Shown: positions 52,262 to 60,660, numbered from the stretch's first letter. The stretch is DNA of 64,000 nt from Anaerolineales bacterium (GCA_015075405.1 JABTUK010000002.1:1674001-1738000), one strand, 5' to 3'. Numbers and translations: made by a program. Notes: generated by a model not told the origin, from the letters alone.

Positions 52262-53579
52262 TGGCACTCTTATTATTCTCTTCCGGTTCGACTGCAATTG
52301 GGCCGGTCGCCACCGAGGCGCTGAGCGGCTTTCCAACTGAAGCTGTCGCCGGTTTAAGGTTATTTTGCGTAAAGTACTGTTGGGCTAAAGCCAAAATGTT
52401 GCTGGTGAACCAATACAGGGTTAACCCCGAAGGCACAATCAACGAAAAATAGCCAAACATCAACGGCATAATTTTCATCATAGATTGCATCGAAGCCTGC
52501 TGCGGGTCGGGATTAGGCGGGGTCATCATCTGCTGCATGTAAAATTGGGATACAATCAGCAGCACCGGCAGCACTAGATAGGCTAGAGCCGGCGCCCAGC
52601 CAATCGAAGGCGGCAAGGGCCACAGCCAATTCAACCCACCCCCCCGATCGGCCACCGGACCGGCCAGGCTGGGGATCCACAAAAAGCCCTCATACAGCAG
52701 TCCTTCATGCGAGAGTTGGGTCAGCGATTGATACAAGGCAAACCAAATGGGCATCTGAACGAGGGTGGGTAAACATCCACCCAGCGGGTTAACCCCGGCC
52801 TCTTTATACATGGCCATCTGCTCTTGAGCTAATTTCTCCCGATCATTCTTATACTTTTCTTGCAACTCTTTCATCCGTGGCTGCAGATCTTGCATGGCTT
52901 TGGATGATTTAATTTGCTGCATATTTAAAGGGAAAGTGGCCAGACGGACCAAAACTGTAAACAGAATAATCGAAAAGCCGAAGGCATAGGGCACTCCCCA
53001 GCCTTGGAGAACGTTATCAAGATAGACCAAAGATAAGGCAATAAAATTAACAAACGCGCCCCAAATACCTAACTCTTTCGGCTCGGTTTTGATAGTGGCG
53101 CTGGCTTCGAGTTTAGTTTCACCAAATTCTAAGCGGACCACATTTTTTATAGTTTGTCCCGGCTCGGTTGTTGAAGGAGGAATGGCATGGTAAATAACCG
53201 TCGCTTCCTGGCCCTGTGGTAAAATCCCCGACCAGGCCAGCGTATTATTTTGATTATCAAACGTGCCAAGCGTGGTCGAAATAGAATGAGTTTGCAAGGC
53301 CAGGGATAAACCTTCCGGCATAGCATCGGTCAGATTAAAATCAATAGCCCGATTGCCTCCGTTTTTAATCGTGACCGTAAAAGTAACCACCTCGCCCAGG
53401 GGAACGGTGGCGGAACTGGCCTTTTTCTCCAGGGTGACCCCACCGGCTTGAGCCACCGGACTTAAAGCGACAGCTTGCTCCTGGTCGGGAGAAGCCGCAA
53501 CTACGGGCTTAAATAACGCTAAAAATGAAATCAGTCCAACAATAATTAGGGGTAAAATGAACAACTTTAAAGATTTCAC
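52224..53579 (-). CDS. yidC: Membrane insertase YidC with an extra DUF11-like domain
   Basis: 451 residues from a GTG. Residues 1-28 are a signal or TM. Residues ~48-155 (LEKKASSATVPLGEVVTFTVTIKNGG...FNLTDAMPEGLSL...NTLAWSGILPQGQEATVIYHA) match the DUF11 beta-sandwich of surface proteins, not the usual YidC P1 domain. The 60KD_IMP core follows: VRLATFPLNMQQIKSSKAMQDLQPRMKELQEKY with the pore Arg, NPLGGCLPTLVQMPIWFALYQSL, and MMKIMPLMFGYFSLIVPSGLTLYWFTSN. The basic tail RKSRRKR binds ribosomes. It inserts membrane proteins. Confidence 0.93.
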   Translation of the reverse strand: MKSLKLFILPLIIVGLISFLALFKPVVAASPDQEQAVALSPVAQAGGVTLEKKASSATVPLGEVVTFTVTIKNGGNRAIDFNLTDAMPEGLSLALQTHSISTTLGTFDNQNNTLAWSGILPQGQEATVIYHAIPPSTTEPGQTIKNVVRLEFGETKLEASATIKTEPKELGIWGAFVNFIALSLVYLDNVLQGWGVPYAFGFSIILFTVLVRLATFPLNMQQIKSSKAMQDLQPRMKELQEKYKNDREKLAQEQMAMYKEAGVNPLGGCLPTLVQMPIWFALYQSLTQLSHEGLLYEGFLWIPSLAGPVADRGGGLNWLWPLPPSIGWAPALAYLVLPVLLIVSQFYMQQMMTPPNPDPQQASMQSMMKIMPLMFGYFSLIVPSGLTLYWFTSNILALAQQYFTQNNLKPATASVGKPLSASVATGPIAVEPEENNKSANVKAKRKSRRKR

Positions 53580-53624
53580 AACTAAACTCTTTCCATCCTC
53601 CTCAACAAAAACCGAACGTCGTCA

Positions 53625-53834
53625 TTACGGTACCGGATCGTATCCACCGGGGTGAAAGGGGTGACAGCGGCCAATCCGTTTGACGGCCAGCCAGCCCCCC
53701 TTGATCAGACCATATTTTTCTATAGCTTCATAACTATAATGGGAACAGGTTGGGTAAAACCGGCATGCCGGCGGCAATGCCGGCGATATAAATTTTTGGT
53801 AGAACCGGATCAGGATTAAAGCTAGGTACTTCAC
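53625..53834 (-). CDS. yidD: Membrane protein insertion efficiency factor YidD
   Basis: 69 residues, full length. [64 protein letters not shown] is the invariant plan with three Cys. A small peripheral membrane protein that assists YidC. Between rnpA and yidC as usual. Confidence 0.95.
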   Translation of the reverse strand: MKYLALILIRFYQKFISPALPPACRFYPTCSHYSYEAIEKYGLIKGGWLAVKRIGRCHPFHPGGYDPVP

Positions 53835-53908
53835 AGGGTCGCAGGGTAACAGGGTAGCAAGGTAGCAGGTAACAGAAAACCTGCTACCTTGCTACTTACT
53901 ACCTGTCT
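53832..53908. repeat. GTAGCA-word hairpin between rnpA and yidD
   Basis: AGGGTCGCAGGGTAACAGGG on the left pairs with ACCTGCTACCTTGCTAC on the right. It overlaps the last codons of rnpA (GGT AGT AAG TAG). Confidence 0.75.
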
Positions 53909-54239
53909 CTAATAACTCTGAATCTTTTAACAACTTTTCTAAAAACTGCTCAATCTCGCCATAGCTGGCCTGGTTAATTGGCTGCCGGGCGATAAAAATC
54001 ACATCGAAACCGGGTTTAATTTGAGCCGTTCGTAAACGAGTGGCCTCGCGCATGCGGCGTTTGATGCGATTGCGCTGCGTTGCTTTGCCCAAGCGTTTAT
54101 TAACCACAAACCCAAAGCGACTATAATCCAGCTTATTGCGTAGAAATGCCAGCACCATTAAAGGGCTGGCATTAGATTTACCTTCACGCCGGACTCGTTG
54201 AAAATCGGTATTGCGGCGTAAGCGGTACTGTCGCTTCAC
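53892..54239 (-). CDS. rnpA: Ribonuclease P protein component
   Basis: 115 residues. QYRLRRNTDFQRVRREGKSNASPLMVLAFLRN, FGFVVNKRLGKATQRNRIKRRMREATR (the RNR motif) and GFDVIFIARQP are diagnostic. It assists the RNase P RNA in 5' processing of tRNAs. Its C-terminal TGSK and stop come from the GTAGCA-word repeat. It starts 21 bases after rpmH. Confidence 0.95.
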   Translation of the reverse strand: MKRQYRLRRNTDFQRVRREGKSNASPLMVLAFLRNKLDYSRFGFVVNKRLGKATQRNRIKRRMREATRLRTAQIKPGFDVIFIARQPINQASYGEIEQFLEKLLKDSELLETGSK

Positions 54240-54260
54240 TTCCTAAAAAATTATCCCGGT

Positions 54261-54437
54261 TCAGTCAGCGTTCCAATTGGTATGCTTGGGATGCATCCGC
54301 TGCACAGCCAGCACTTTGCGGCCCCGCGCTCGCCTGGCTTTGAGTACTTTTTGCCCGCCGCTGGTAGCCATGCGTGCCCGAAAGCCATGCACCCGCGCCC
54401 GGTGGCGGCGCTTGGGTTGATAAGTTCGTTTGGTCAT
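54261..54437 (-). CDS. rpmH: Ribosomal protein bL34
   Basis: 58 residues, below many length cut-offs. [19 protein letters not shown], then [20 protein letters not shown] and RKVLAV, is a standard bL34 with a 10-residue C-terminal extension ([10 protein letters not shown]). A component of the large subunit. It heads the conserved rpmH-rnpA-yidD-yidC-jag block and has its own promoter at 54482. Confidence 0.96.
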   Translation of the reverse strand: MTKRTYQPKRRHRARVHGFRARMATSGGQKVLKARRARGRKVLAVQRMHPKHTNWNAD

Positions 54438-54481
54438 TGCCCTAGAAAACCTCTATTCCTTGTTATTTTGATAGAATAAAA

Positions 54482-54510
54482 ATTATACCTGTATGCCCCA
54501 TAGTTGGCAA
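54482..54510 (-). promoter_or_regulatory. Promoter of the rpmH block
   Basis: On the minus strand TTGCCA (54510-54505), a 17-base spacer, TATAAT (54487-54482), about 45 bases before the rpmH ATG. Confidence 0.75.
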
Positions 54511-54542
54511 AATCGCCCCGCTCCGATACATTCCCTCAAGGG

Positions 54543-55019
54543 CTATCCTTTAATTTCAGTTGCCTCACGGGTAATTACTCGCTTTAACACCGGCGAAGAC
54601 AGCACAATCGAAGTGCTTGTCTGGCCAAACGCGCTCAGTTGCCCGATAAGCGTCTCCAAATCGGCAATCGAAGTGACCACAATTTTGATGATAAAGGACT
54701 CCGACCCGGTCAAATGGTGACACTCCAATGCCTGGGGCAACTTGTTGAGCAAAGCAATTAAAGCCGGATATTGATCCCTGGGGGTATTCATTCGAATAAA
54801 GGCCATGATAGGCAGCTCAATTTTGGCCATATTCACCTCGGCCCGATAGCCGGTGATAATCCCCGCCTCTTCTAACCGCCGCACCCGTTCCGCTACCGCC
54901 GGCAGCGATAGCCCCACCCGTCGCCCTAACTCGGCAAAAGAAAGACGACCCTCTTCTTGTAAAGCTGCCAATATCCGCCAACCAACCTCATCGAGCAGTT
55001 TTGTATGATCTAAAGTCAT
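54543..55019 (-). CDS. Lrp/AsnC-family regulator
   Basis: 158 residues. HTH at ~8-60 (LDEVGWRILAALQEEGRLSFAELGRRVGLSLPAVAERVRRLEEAGIITGYRAEV) and a RAM ligand-binding domain (~68-145: FIRMNTPRDQYPALIALLNKL...CHHLTGSESFIIKIVVTSIADLETLI). It should bind amino acids and act as an oligomer. The LysE-type exporter at 56897 is a plausible target, as such pairs are common, but they are not adjacent. Confidence 0.9.
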   Translation of the reverse strand: MTLDHTKLLDEVGWRILAALQEEGRLSFAELGRRVGLSLPAVAERVRRLEEAGIITGYRAEVNMAKIELPIMAFIRMNTPRDQYPALIALLNKLPQALECHHLTGSESFIIKIVVTSIADLETLIGQLSAFGQTSTSIVLSSPVLKRVITREATEIKG

Positions 55020-55174
55020 TTATAAATTTACCTTACAAATTCTAAAAAATAGGCTCATTTTTCTTGGATATGGTATTTACATTAACAAAAATATCTCATA
55101 AACTTATATTCCAAATTACTCATTCATCCATAACCTTCAAACTTCAACCGTACCTCATCTAAGGAGAATTCGCC

Positions 55175-55409
55175 ATGAAACCCATCTTCCGCTTTCTAAT
55201 CATACCTCTATTCTTTCCCCGTGCCATAGCCAGACTCAGCAATCTGATCCTGGCCTCGCTGTTTTCCCCTGCCCCCCGGCCTAATCCACACTCTCCTTGT
55301 TAATATAACCGCCAATCTCACCGGCGTCAACCCCGGTGTGCGCTCACCGGAGACCTTTGTCTCTGTTGAGTCAATAGAGGTAACCTACCTGCCGATTGTC
55401 TGGAAATAA
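55175..55409 (+). pseudogene. Degraded small secreted protein with YLPIV tail
   Basis: AAGGAG precedes the ATG at 55175, whose frame (MKPIFRFLIIPLFFPRAIAR...) stops at 55303. A shift near the C-run at 55270 opens GLIHTLLVNITANLTGVNPG, which runs to VTYLPIVWK and TAA at 55409. The tail resembles the end of the next gene (VFLPLVIK). I read this as a surface protein shortened by deletion and frameshift. Confidence 0.5.
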
Positions 55410-55462
55410 CCTACCCCACTGAGCCAAACTTTTTCAACTTGACCAGAAACAAGGAGCCTTCT

Positions 55463-56740
55463 ATGAACCACCTCGTACCTAATCTGATTTTTCGCTGTTG
55501 GTATCGCCCCATTTTGGCCGGGCTGTTGAGCCTGGTCTTGATTGGGCTAATATTGCCCATCCCCCCAGCTCTGGCCGATACCTTTACTGTTTTCTTCACC
55601 ACAGATCTGCCCGACCTTAACCCCGGTGACGGACATTGTGATGCTTTTAACGCGCTCTCCGGCGACCAATGCACCCTCCGCGCCGCCATCCAGGAAAGCA
55701 ATGCCCTGCCCGGAGCCGACACGCTTAATCTTCAAGCTGTAACCTACACGCTTACCCTCAACGGCAGCGGGGAAAACGCCAGCGCTACCGGCGACCTGGA
55801 TATCCTTGATGATCTGACGCTTACCGGCGCGAGTGCAGCAACTACTATTATCCAGGGCGAGCCGGGTTGGGATGATTGGCTAATTGACATAAAAGACCCG
55901 GCTAAAGTTCAGATCAGTGATGTGACTCTAAGGCAGGGGATGGGCGGTATTATCAATTCCGGCGTCTTAACTTTAACAAATAGCGCCATTATTAGCAATG
56001 CTGGCGGTAGAGGGATTAGCAATTTTGGAACAGCTATGCTCCTGAACAGCATGATTATGAGTAATACCGCTACGAGTCATGGCGGCGGCATCCTTAACAC
56101 CGCTGGCGGGCAGCTAACTATTTTGAACAGCGTTGTTAGCTATAACATCGCCGCTGGTGAAGGTGGCGGAATAAAAGTTAACTCCGGCGCAATAACTTTA
56201 ACCAACAGTACGATCAGCCATAACCAGGCCACCTCGCATGGGGGTGGGTTATCCGGTTCGGCCAGCTTAATTAACGTCACTCTCATTAATAACACCGCCG
56301 ATGCTGATAATGATGGATTCGGAATCGCTGGAGGTGTATCGGGCAGCAACATCATCCTCGTCAACAGTATCCTGGCCAGAAACAAAAAGGGCAGCACGGC
56401 CAACGATTGCAGTGTAATTACTTCTCAAGGCTACAATCTCATCCAAACTAGCGGCGGCTGCACGATCAACGGTACCACTACCGGCAACATCACCGGACAG
56501 GACCCACTGCTTGGCGCACTGCAAGATAACGGCGGCCCCACCATGACCCACGCCCCTCTACCCGGCAGTCCGGCCATTGACAAAGGCAATCCGGCCGCAC
56601 CCGGCAGCGGCGGCAATGCTTGCTCCGCCGCCGACCAGCGAGGTGTAACCCGGCCCATCGGCTCGCGCTGCGACATCGGCGCGGTGGAAGCAAACGTTTC
56701 AGCAGTGTTCTTGCCGCTGGTCATCAAGCCAGAGAATTAG
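55463..56740 (+). CDS. CSLREA-type parallel beta-helix surface protein
   Basis: 425 residues from the ATG at 55463 (CAAGGAGCC upstream). The signal sequence (LLSLVLIGLILPIPPALA) is followed by a CSLREA-like stretch (QCTLRAAIQESNALPGADTLNL), then beta-helix repeats (LTNSAIISNAGGRGISN, LTILNSVVSYN, LTNSTISHNQATSHGGGLS) and a choice-of-anchor-Q-like end (DNGGPTMTHAPLPGSPAIDKG...DQRGVTRPIGSRCDIGAVEA). The terminal VFLPLVIKPEN resembles a tail often seen in Chloroflexota surface proteins. No catalytic site is obvious; likely adhesion or structural. Confidence 0.85.
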   Translation: MNHLVPNLIFRCWYRPILAGLLSLVLIGLILPIPPALADTFTVFFTTDLPDLNPGDGHCDAFNALSGDQCTLRAAIQESNALPGADTLNLQAVTYTLTLNGSGENASATGDLDILDDLTLTGASAATTIIQGEPGWDDWLIDIKDPAKVQISDVTLRQGMGGIINSGVLTLTNSAIISNAGGRGISNFGTAMLLNSMIMSNTATSHGGGILNTAGGQLTILNSVVSYNIAAGEGGGIKVNSGAITLTNSTISHNQATSHGGGLSGSASLINVTLINNTADADNDGFGIAGGVSGSNIILVNSILARNKKGSTANDCSVITSQGYNLIQTSGGCTINGTTTGNITGQDPLLGALQDNGGPTMTHAPLPGSPAIDKGNPAAPGSGGNACSAADQRGVTRPIGSRCDIGAVEANVSAVFLPLVIKPEN

Positions 56741-56830
56741 AGCCTATCCGAATAACCCCGTAGGTGACGCATCCCTATGCGTCACCGGCTGGCATAGGGA
56801 TGCCAACCTACCCTTTTTCGGATAGGCTCT
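56739..56830. repeat. 92-bp palindromic repeat with AGAGCCTATCCGAA ends
   Basis: Perfect 14-base ends AGAGCCTATCCGAA / TTCGGATAGGCTCT enclose nested arms GTAGGTGACGCATCCCTATG and CATAGGGATGCCAACCTAC. It starts within the stop of the surface-protein gene. The shape suggests a MITE. Confidence 0.7.
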
Positions 56831-56896
56831 TAGTAAGTAAAGATTGGACAGCCTGCTCCTTCTGGAAAAAACAGCCAATAGGCGGCAAATTGAAAT

Positions 56897-57514
56897 ATGG
56901 AAGTTAGTGTTTTACTAAAGGGTTTAATTATCGGCTTCTCCATCGCTGCCCCGGTGGGGCCGATTGGGGTCTTGTGTATCCGCCGTACTCTGGCGGAAGG
57001 CCGCTTCGTCGGTTTGTTGTCAGGCTTGGGCGCAGCTACGGCAGATGCCTTCTACGGCTGCATTGCCGGCTTTGGTTTGACCGTAATTTCCAGTTTGCTG
57101 ATCCGCCAGCAACTCTGGCTAAGCCTGATTGGTGGCTTGTTTCTGTGCTATCTGGGCTACAAGACGTTTGTCTCTGCTCCGGCCCAAAGGGCTGCCCAGG
57201 CCGAAGGTCGTGGTTTTATCAAAGCTTACGCCTCCACTTTTTTCCTCACCCTGACCAACCCGGCGACCATCCTCTCCTTTGCCGCTATTTTTGCCGGGTT
57301 GGGCCTGGCCAATTCCGAGGCCGATTATCTCTCAGCCGGAATTTTGGTTTTAGGCGTCTTTCTGGGATCGGCTTTGTGGTGGCTCATACTGAGTGGCGGA
57401 GTCAGCCTGTTCCGAGCCAAATTTACGGCTGATCGGTTACGCTGGGTCAACAAGATTTCGGGGATAATCATTGCCGGCTTTGGGGTGGCTGTGCTATTGA
57501 GTCTATGGGGTTGA
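56897..57514 (+). CDS. LysE/RhtB-family exporter
   Basis: 205 residues with six hydrophobic segments. GFSIAAPVGPIGVLCIRRTLAEGRFVGLLSGLGAATADAFYG is the family start, and YASTFFLTLTNPATILSFAAIFAGLG the central motif. It exports amino acids or related compounds in the inner membrane. Possibly controlled by the Lrp-type regulator at 54543. Confidence 0.88.
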   Translation: MEVSVLLKGLIIGFSIAAPVGPIGVLCIRRTLAEGRFVGLLSGLGAATADAFYGCIAGFGLTVISSLLIRQQLWLSLIGGLFLCYLGYKTFVSAPAQRAAQAEGRGFIKAYASTFFLTLTNPATILSFAAIFAGLGLANSEADYLSAGILVLGVFLGSALWWLILSGGVSLFRAKFTADRLRWVNKISGIIIAGFGVAVLLSLWG

Positions 57515-57522
57515 TAAGAAGA

Positions 57523-57582
57523 AGGAACTGAGGGAACTGCAGGAACTTTACTTTTCATGTTCCCTCAGTTCCTTGAGTTCCC
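57523..57582. terminator. AGTTCC-word hairpin between convergent genes
   Basis: AGGAACTGAGGGAACTGCAG on the left, CATGTTCCCTCAGTTCCTTG on the right. It lies between the ends of the LysE gene and the minus-strand NHL gene and can serve both. Confidence 0.65.
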
Positions 57583-57589
57583 TAATCTG

Positions 57590-59467
57590 CTAAAGCGATA
57601 CTCGATATGGTACTCGCACCACCTCTGGGCCAGCCTCGGCGGTGAGACAGGGTAGAACAAAACGAGTATCGTGGATCAGGCAGAGCCGTTCTTCTTCGGT
57701 TTCACAATAGTAAAACGTCAAGTCGAAGGTCAGTTCTTGGTCATGATTTAGAGCCAGAGTCACGGTCGGGATCTGGCCTGGCTCAAACGTATGAACACTA
57801 CTGGCGTTGTTTTGAGTCAGGCGCAGTATGAGCGGCGCTTCGGCGTTGAGCTTATAGCCCGCCGGCAGCTCGATGTCGAAGTTGAAGGTCACCTGACCGG
57901 GCCCTACTAACAACGGCTCAAAACGTAAATCTGGCGGGCGGGCCTCATCAGAGGTCACGGGCTGAAGCCGTTCTAAGCCCCGCAGCATTAAGGTATGCAC
58001 TATTCCGGTCGTTAAATCGGCCACCCGCATCAGATGATTATTTGTATCGGCGATATACAACCGACCCTGGCCGGCCACGATTCCCTCTGGCTCAAATAAT
58101 TCAGCCTGAGTAAAGGGGCCATCCGAATGGCCGGGTTTACCTGTCCCGATTAAGGTTTTGACCTGGCCGGTCGTCGGATCAAGGGTTTTGATTTTGTGGT
58201 TGTAGCTGTCGGCAATGTAAACCAGTCCCTCATAAAAGGTTAGCCCGGTGGGGTGCTGTAACCGCACCATGCCTCCCATTCCATCCACGTCGCCAAATTC
58301 AAACAAGCCCTGCCCGACCAGCGTCACCACGCGGGGCTTTTCGTCCAGCAGGGTAATGGCGCGGATGGCGCTGGCTTCGGCGTCGGCCACAAAAATATGG
58401 CCCATGCCCAACGACAAGTCGCTGGGTTGATTGAAACTTGACTGCATCTGGTCGCCATCCACCAACGCTTCGCGGCCATTGCCAAAGAATGGCCCAATCT
58501 GTTCTTCCTGAAACAAGGCCCAGATTTGATGGGTCCCAGCCATCGCAATAAAGACAATATCATCAATCGCCAGGACCGCCCAGGGGGAGCGTAGGGGTGT
58601 TTCTGTCGGCTCACCCAGTGTAAAGCGCCCGTGAGCCTTCTGACCCGTTCCCGCTACTAAACGAACTGTCCCAGTTGGTAAGTCAACAGCCCGAACAGCA
58701 TGATTTTCCGTATCAGCCACATAAAGCGTGTCGCGGCTAAGAGCCAAACCATGCGGCCCGTGAAAGGCCGCAGTGGTCGCCGGGCCATCCTGTAAACCGG
58801 GCTGACTGCTGCCAAATACGCGCACAATTTCGCCCTTGAGACCATCTTCGCTCAGTTGTACTTCCAGGATGCGATGGTGGCCCGTATCGGCAATATACAA
58901 AATCCCTTTATGGGTCAGCAGCACTTTGGCCGGATAATTAAGGGGTCGCAGCGGTTCTTGCATCCGCTCGGCCAGAAAATCAAGGGGAGTTCGATCCAAC
59001 AAGCCCTTAGCTTCAAACTCGTTAATGAGAACTTCGATTTGAGGCGCAAATTCCTCAGCCAGGATTTCGCCGGATTGGGTATGGATAAGCTTACCCTGCG
59101 GGTCTATGACCACGATCGTCGGCCAGGCTTTGACCGCATAACTTTGCCATACCTGAAAGTTGACATCATTCACCACCGGGTGGTCAAGCCCATGGCGCAT
59201 CACAGCCGCACGGATATTATCGGTTAGGCCCTCAGCCGGAAATTTGGCCGAATGGATGCTGATGATGACCAACTCATGGGGGAACTTCTCACGGAGTAGA
59301 CGCAACTGCGCTACGTTGTGGTTGCAGTTTATTCAGCCATAGGTGAAAAATTCTAGCAGGACCACTTTGCCGCGCAGGTCGGTCAATGTTAAGGGTCGCG
59401 GTGTATTCAACCACTCCAAATGAGGGAGAAATTCCGGTGGATTAATTTTTGCCTGATTAAATGCCAT
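57590..59467 (-). CDS. Thioredoxin/NHL-repeat protein, candidate selenoprotein (in-frame TGA at the CxxC)
   Basis: Start ATG at 59467 with GAGGAGAGG 3 bases upstream. The first 44 codons end [14 protein letters not shown], then TGA (59335-59333), then [24 protein letters not shown]. Related NHLRC2-type proteins read TYGCINC or TYCCINC here, so the TGA replaces the first Cys of CxxC: residue 45 would be selenocysteine with Cys48 as partner. The frame then runs to 57590: a thioredoxin fold up to ~150, six or so NHL blades ([60 protein letters not shown]) and a C-terminal beta domain. Total 625 residues. A start after the TGA lacks a ribosome site and would lose the active site. Point mutation or error is the alternative. 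Confidence 0.75.
59302..59325 (-). promoter_or_regulatory. Candidate SECIS-like hairpin after the TGA
   Basis: On the mRNA, 15-30 bases after the UGA, CAAC pairs with GUUG around an 8-base loop that begins GU (GUAGCGCA). An alternative is GCAAC/GUUGC (8-31 bases after). Distance and a GU at the loop start fit bacterial SECIS elements read by SelB, but the stem is short and this was judged by eye only. Confidence 0.35.
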
Positions 59468-59682
59468 CAGCCTCTCCTCAATGTTTGTCTAACGAAACTG
59501 AATAAATTAATGTCTCGTCTGAACCGATTGCGTTACACATGTTATACCCGAAAATGGGCATAAAACTAAACTACTGCTAAAAATAGAGACTCAAGAGGGA
59601 AAAAAGCCAAGATTAGTGGTATAATGAAAGAATCTACGGCCTTTACCGGCCCACCTGTCATAATTTTGTCCAAATCGTCTAG
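59468..59682. other. Gap upstream of the NHL gene
   Basis: A TATAAT at about 59620 on the plus strand has no good -35. No gene seen before the hsdS remnant. Confidence 0.4.
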
Positions 59683-59793
59683 AAAATCGAGCGTCTCCGC
59701 GCCCAACAGTGGGAGTCGGCGCGGCAGGGGGAGCATTTGTTCCAATCGTTGCTGCAGCGGGCGTTTCGGGGGGAGTTGGGAGGTGATGAATAG
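59683..59793 (+). pseudogene. Type I restriction specificity subunit (HsdS), C-terminal remnant
   Basis: After a stop at 59680 the frame reads KIERLRAQQWESARQGEHLF followed by QSLLQRAFRGELGGDE and TAG. The LFxSLLxxAFRGEL ending is characteristic of HsdS proteins. Only ~36 residues remain; no hsdR or hsdM is nearby. Confidence 0.6.
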
Positions 59794-59825
59794 TTGGACA
59801 GAGTAAAAAAGAAAGGAATTGGATT

Positions 59826-59954
59826 ATGCAATGCCAACATCTGGATCAAATTCAAGAAGTAACGCCGAGCGCCCAGGGCTGCGAGGATTGTTTAAAAACG
59901 GGCGATGGGTGGGTGCATTTGCGCATGTGCCAAAGTAGATTTTTTGCGACGTAA
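59826..59954 (+). pseudogene. UBP-type zinc-finger protein, truncated
   Basis: 42 residues: QCQHLDQIQEVTPSAQGCED followed by CLKTGDGWVHLRMC is the first half of a ZnF_UBP domain, with GGAATT before the ATG. The expected continuation with the remaining Cys/His ligands is replaced by QSRFFAT and a stop. A terminator follows, so it may still be transcribed. Confidence 0.65.
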
Positions 59955-59956
59955 CA

Positions 59957-59993
59957 AAAAAGCCAGGTTGACTCAACCCAACCTGGCTTTTAT
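59957..59993 (+). terminator. Rho-independent terminator
   Basis: AAAAGCCAGGTTG and CAACCTGGCTTTT with a short loop, right after the truncated zinc-finger gene. Confidence 0.75.
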
Positions 59994-60020
59994 TCAATAA
60001 AATGGGTCCAATTTTTGTTG

Positions 60021-60056
60021 GAGATGGGGTCCAAAGCAAGCTTTGGGCCCCATCTC
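60021..60056. repeat. CCAAAGCAAGCTTTGG palindrome, third copy
   Basis: GAGATGGGGTCCAAAGC pairs with GCTTTGGGCCCCATCTC. Related to 8565 and 28646. Lies downstream of the HxlR gene end. Confidence 0.65.
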
Positions 60057-60078
60057 TTACAGCCGTTTTCAGCATAAA

Positions 60079-60453
60079 TCAGGCCGCTTTTTCGTGCTCG
60101 TGGCCTTGTTGTTCCAGAATCCTCACAATATCCCCGTGGTTTTCTGTGCCCCAGCGAGCCAGGGTGTCCAGCACCGGCTTGAGCGTTTTACCAAAGTCGC
60201 TTAGGGAATATTCCACTTTGGGTGGCACTTCCGCATAAACTTGCCGGACAATAAGGCCATCCTGCTCCAATTCGCGCAGTTGTTGGGTCAACATTTTGGC
60301 CGTGATTTCGGGCAGGCCGCGTTTCAGCTCCCCAAACCGGACCACCCCTCGCTGGTGCAGTTTCCATAAAATACGCGGCTTCCATTTGCCGCTCAATAAT
60401 TCCATACAGGTTTCAACCGGACAAATATGGATACGATTATAGACGATATTCAC
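60079..60453 (-). CDS. HxlR-family transcriptional regulator
   Basis: 124 residues from the GTG at 60453, chosen because AAGGA lies about 8 bases upstream. HICPVETCMELLSGKWKPRILWKLHQRGVVRFGELKRGLPEITAKMLTQQLRELEQDGLIVRQVY is the HxlR winged helix, including the N-terminal Cys that in relatives senses aldehydes or oxidants. EVPPKVEYSLSDFGKTL is the wing and dimer helix. It is divergent from the oxidoreductase genes at 60760-62898 and probably controls them. Confidence 0.9.
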   Translation of the reverse strand: MNIVYNRIHICPVETCMELLSGKWKPRILWKLHQRGVVRFGELKRGLPEITAKMLTQQLRELEQDGLIVRQVYAEVPPKVEYSLSDFGKTLKPVLDTLARWGTENHGDIVRILEQQGHEHEKAA

Positions 60454-60556
60454 CCTTAGTTTCCTTTTTGATACTATATTACAAAAAAGTGCATACTTCA
60501 CAAGTATACCTCAATGTGGTAGACTGGCAAATGTTGTTACCCAGCCCTAAAAACGA

Positions 60557-60616
60557 ATGGGCACACCCATCACCTTTGAGCAGTTTGCCGCCGAAAATGC
60601 CGAAGCATGGCGGTAA
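60557..60616 (+). pseudogene. Possible C-terminal remnant of an NmrA-like reductase
   Basis: TPITFEQFAAENAEAWR followed by TAA looks like the conserved end of NmrA/NAD(P)H-binding SDR proteins, which are common neighbours of HxlR regulators. Only 19 codons remain, so the call is tentative. Confidence 0.35.
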
Positions 60617-60660
60617 CTTAAAAACCAAGCAGTTGTCCCCCAATAATTTCGGCTTTGTGC

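Noticed and set aside
54438..54542. oriC upstream of rpmH
   Set aside because: No DnaA boxes of the TTATCCACA type or AT-rich unwinding repeats are visible; the stretch is explained by the rpmH promoter.
59305..59307. TTG at 59305 as the true start of the NHL protein
   Set aside because: It has no ribosome site, begins inside the thioredoxin fold and would discard the active site, while a good start exists at 59467.
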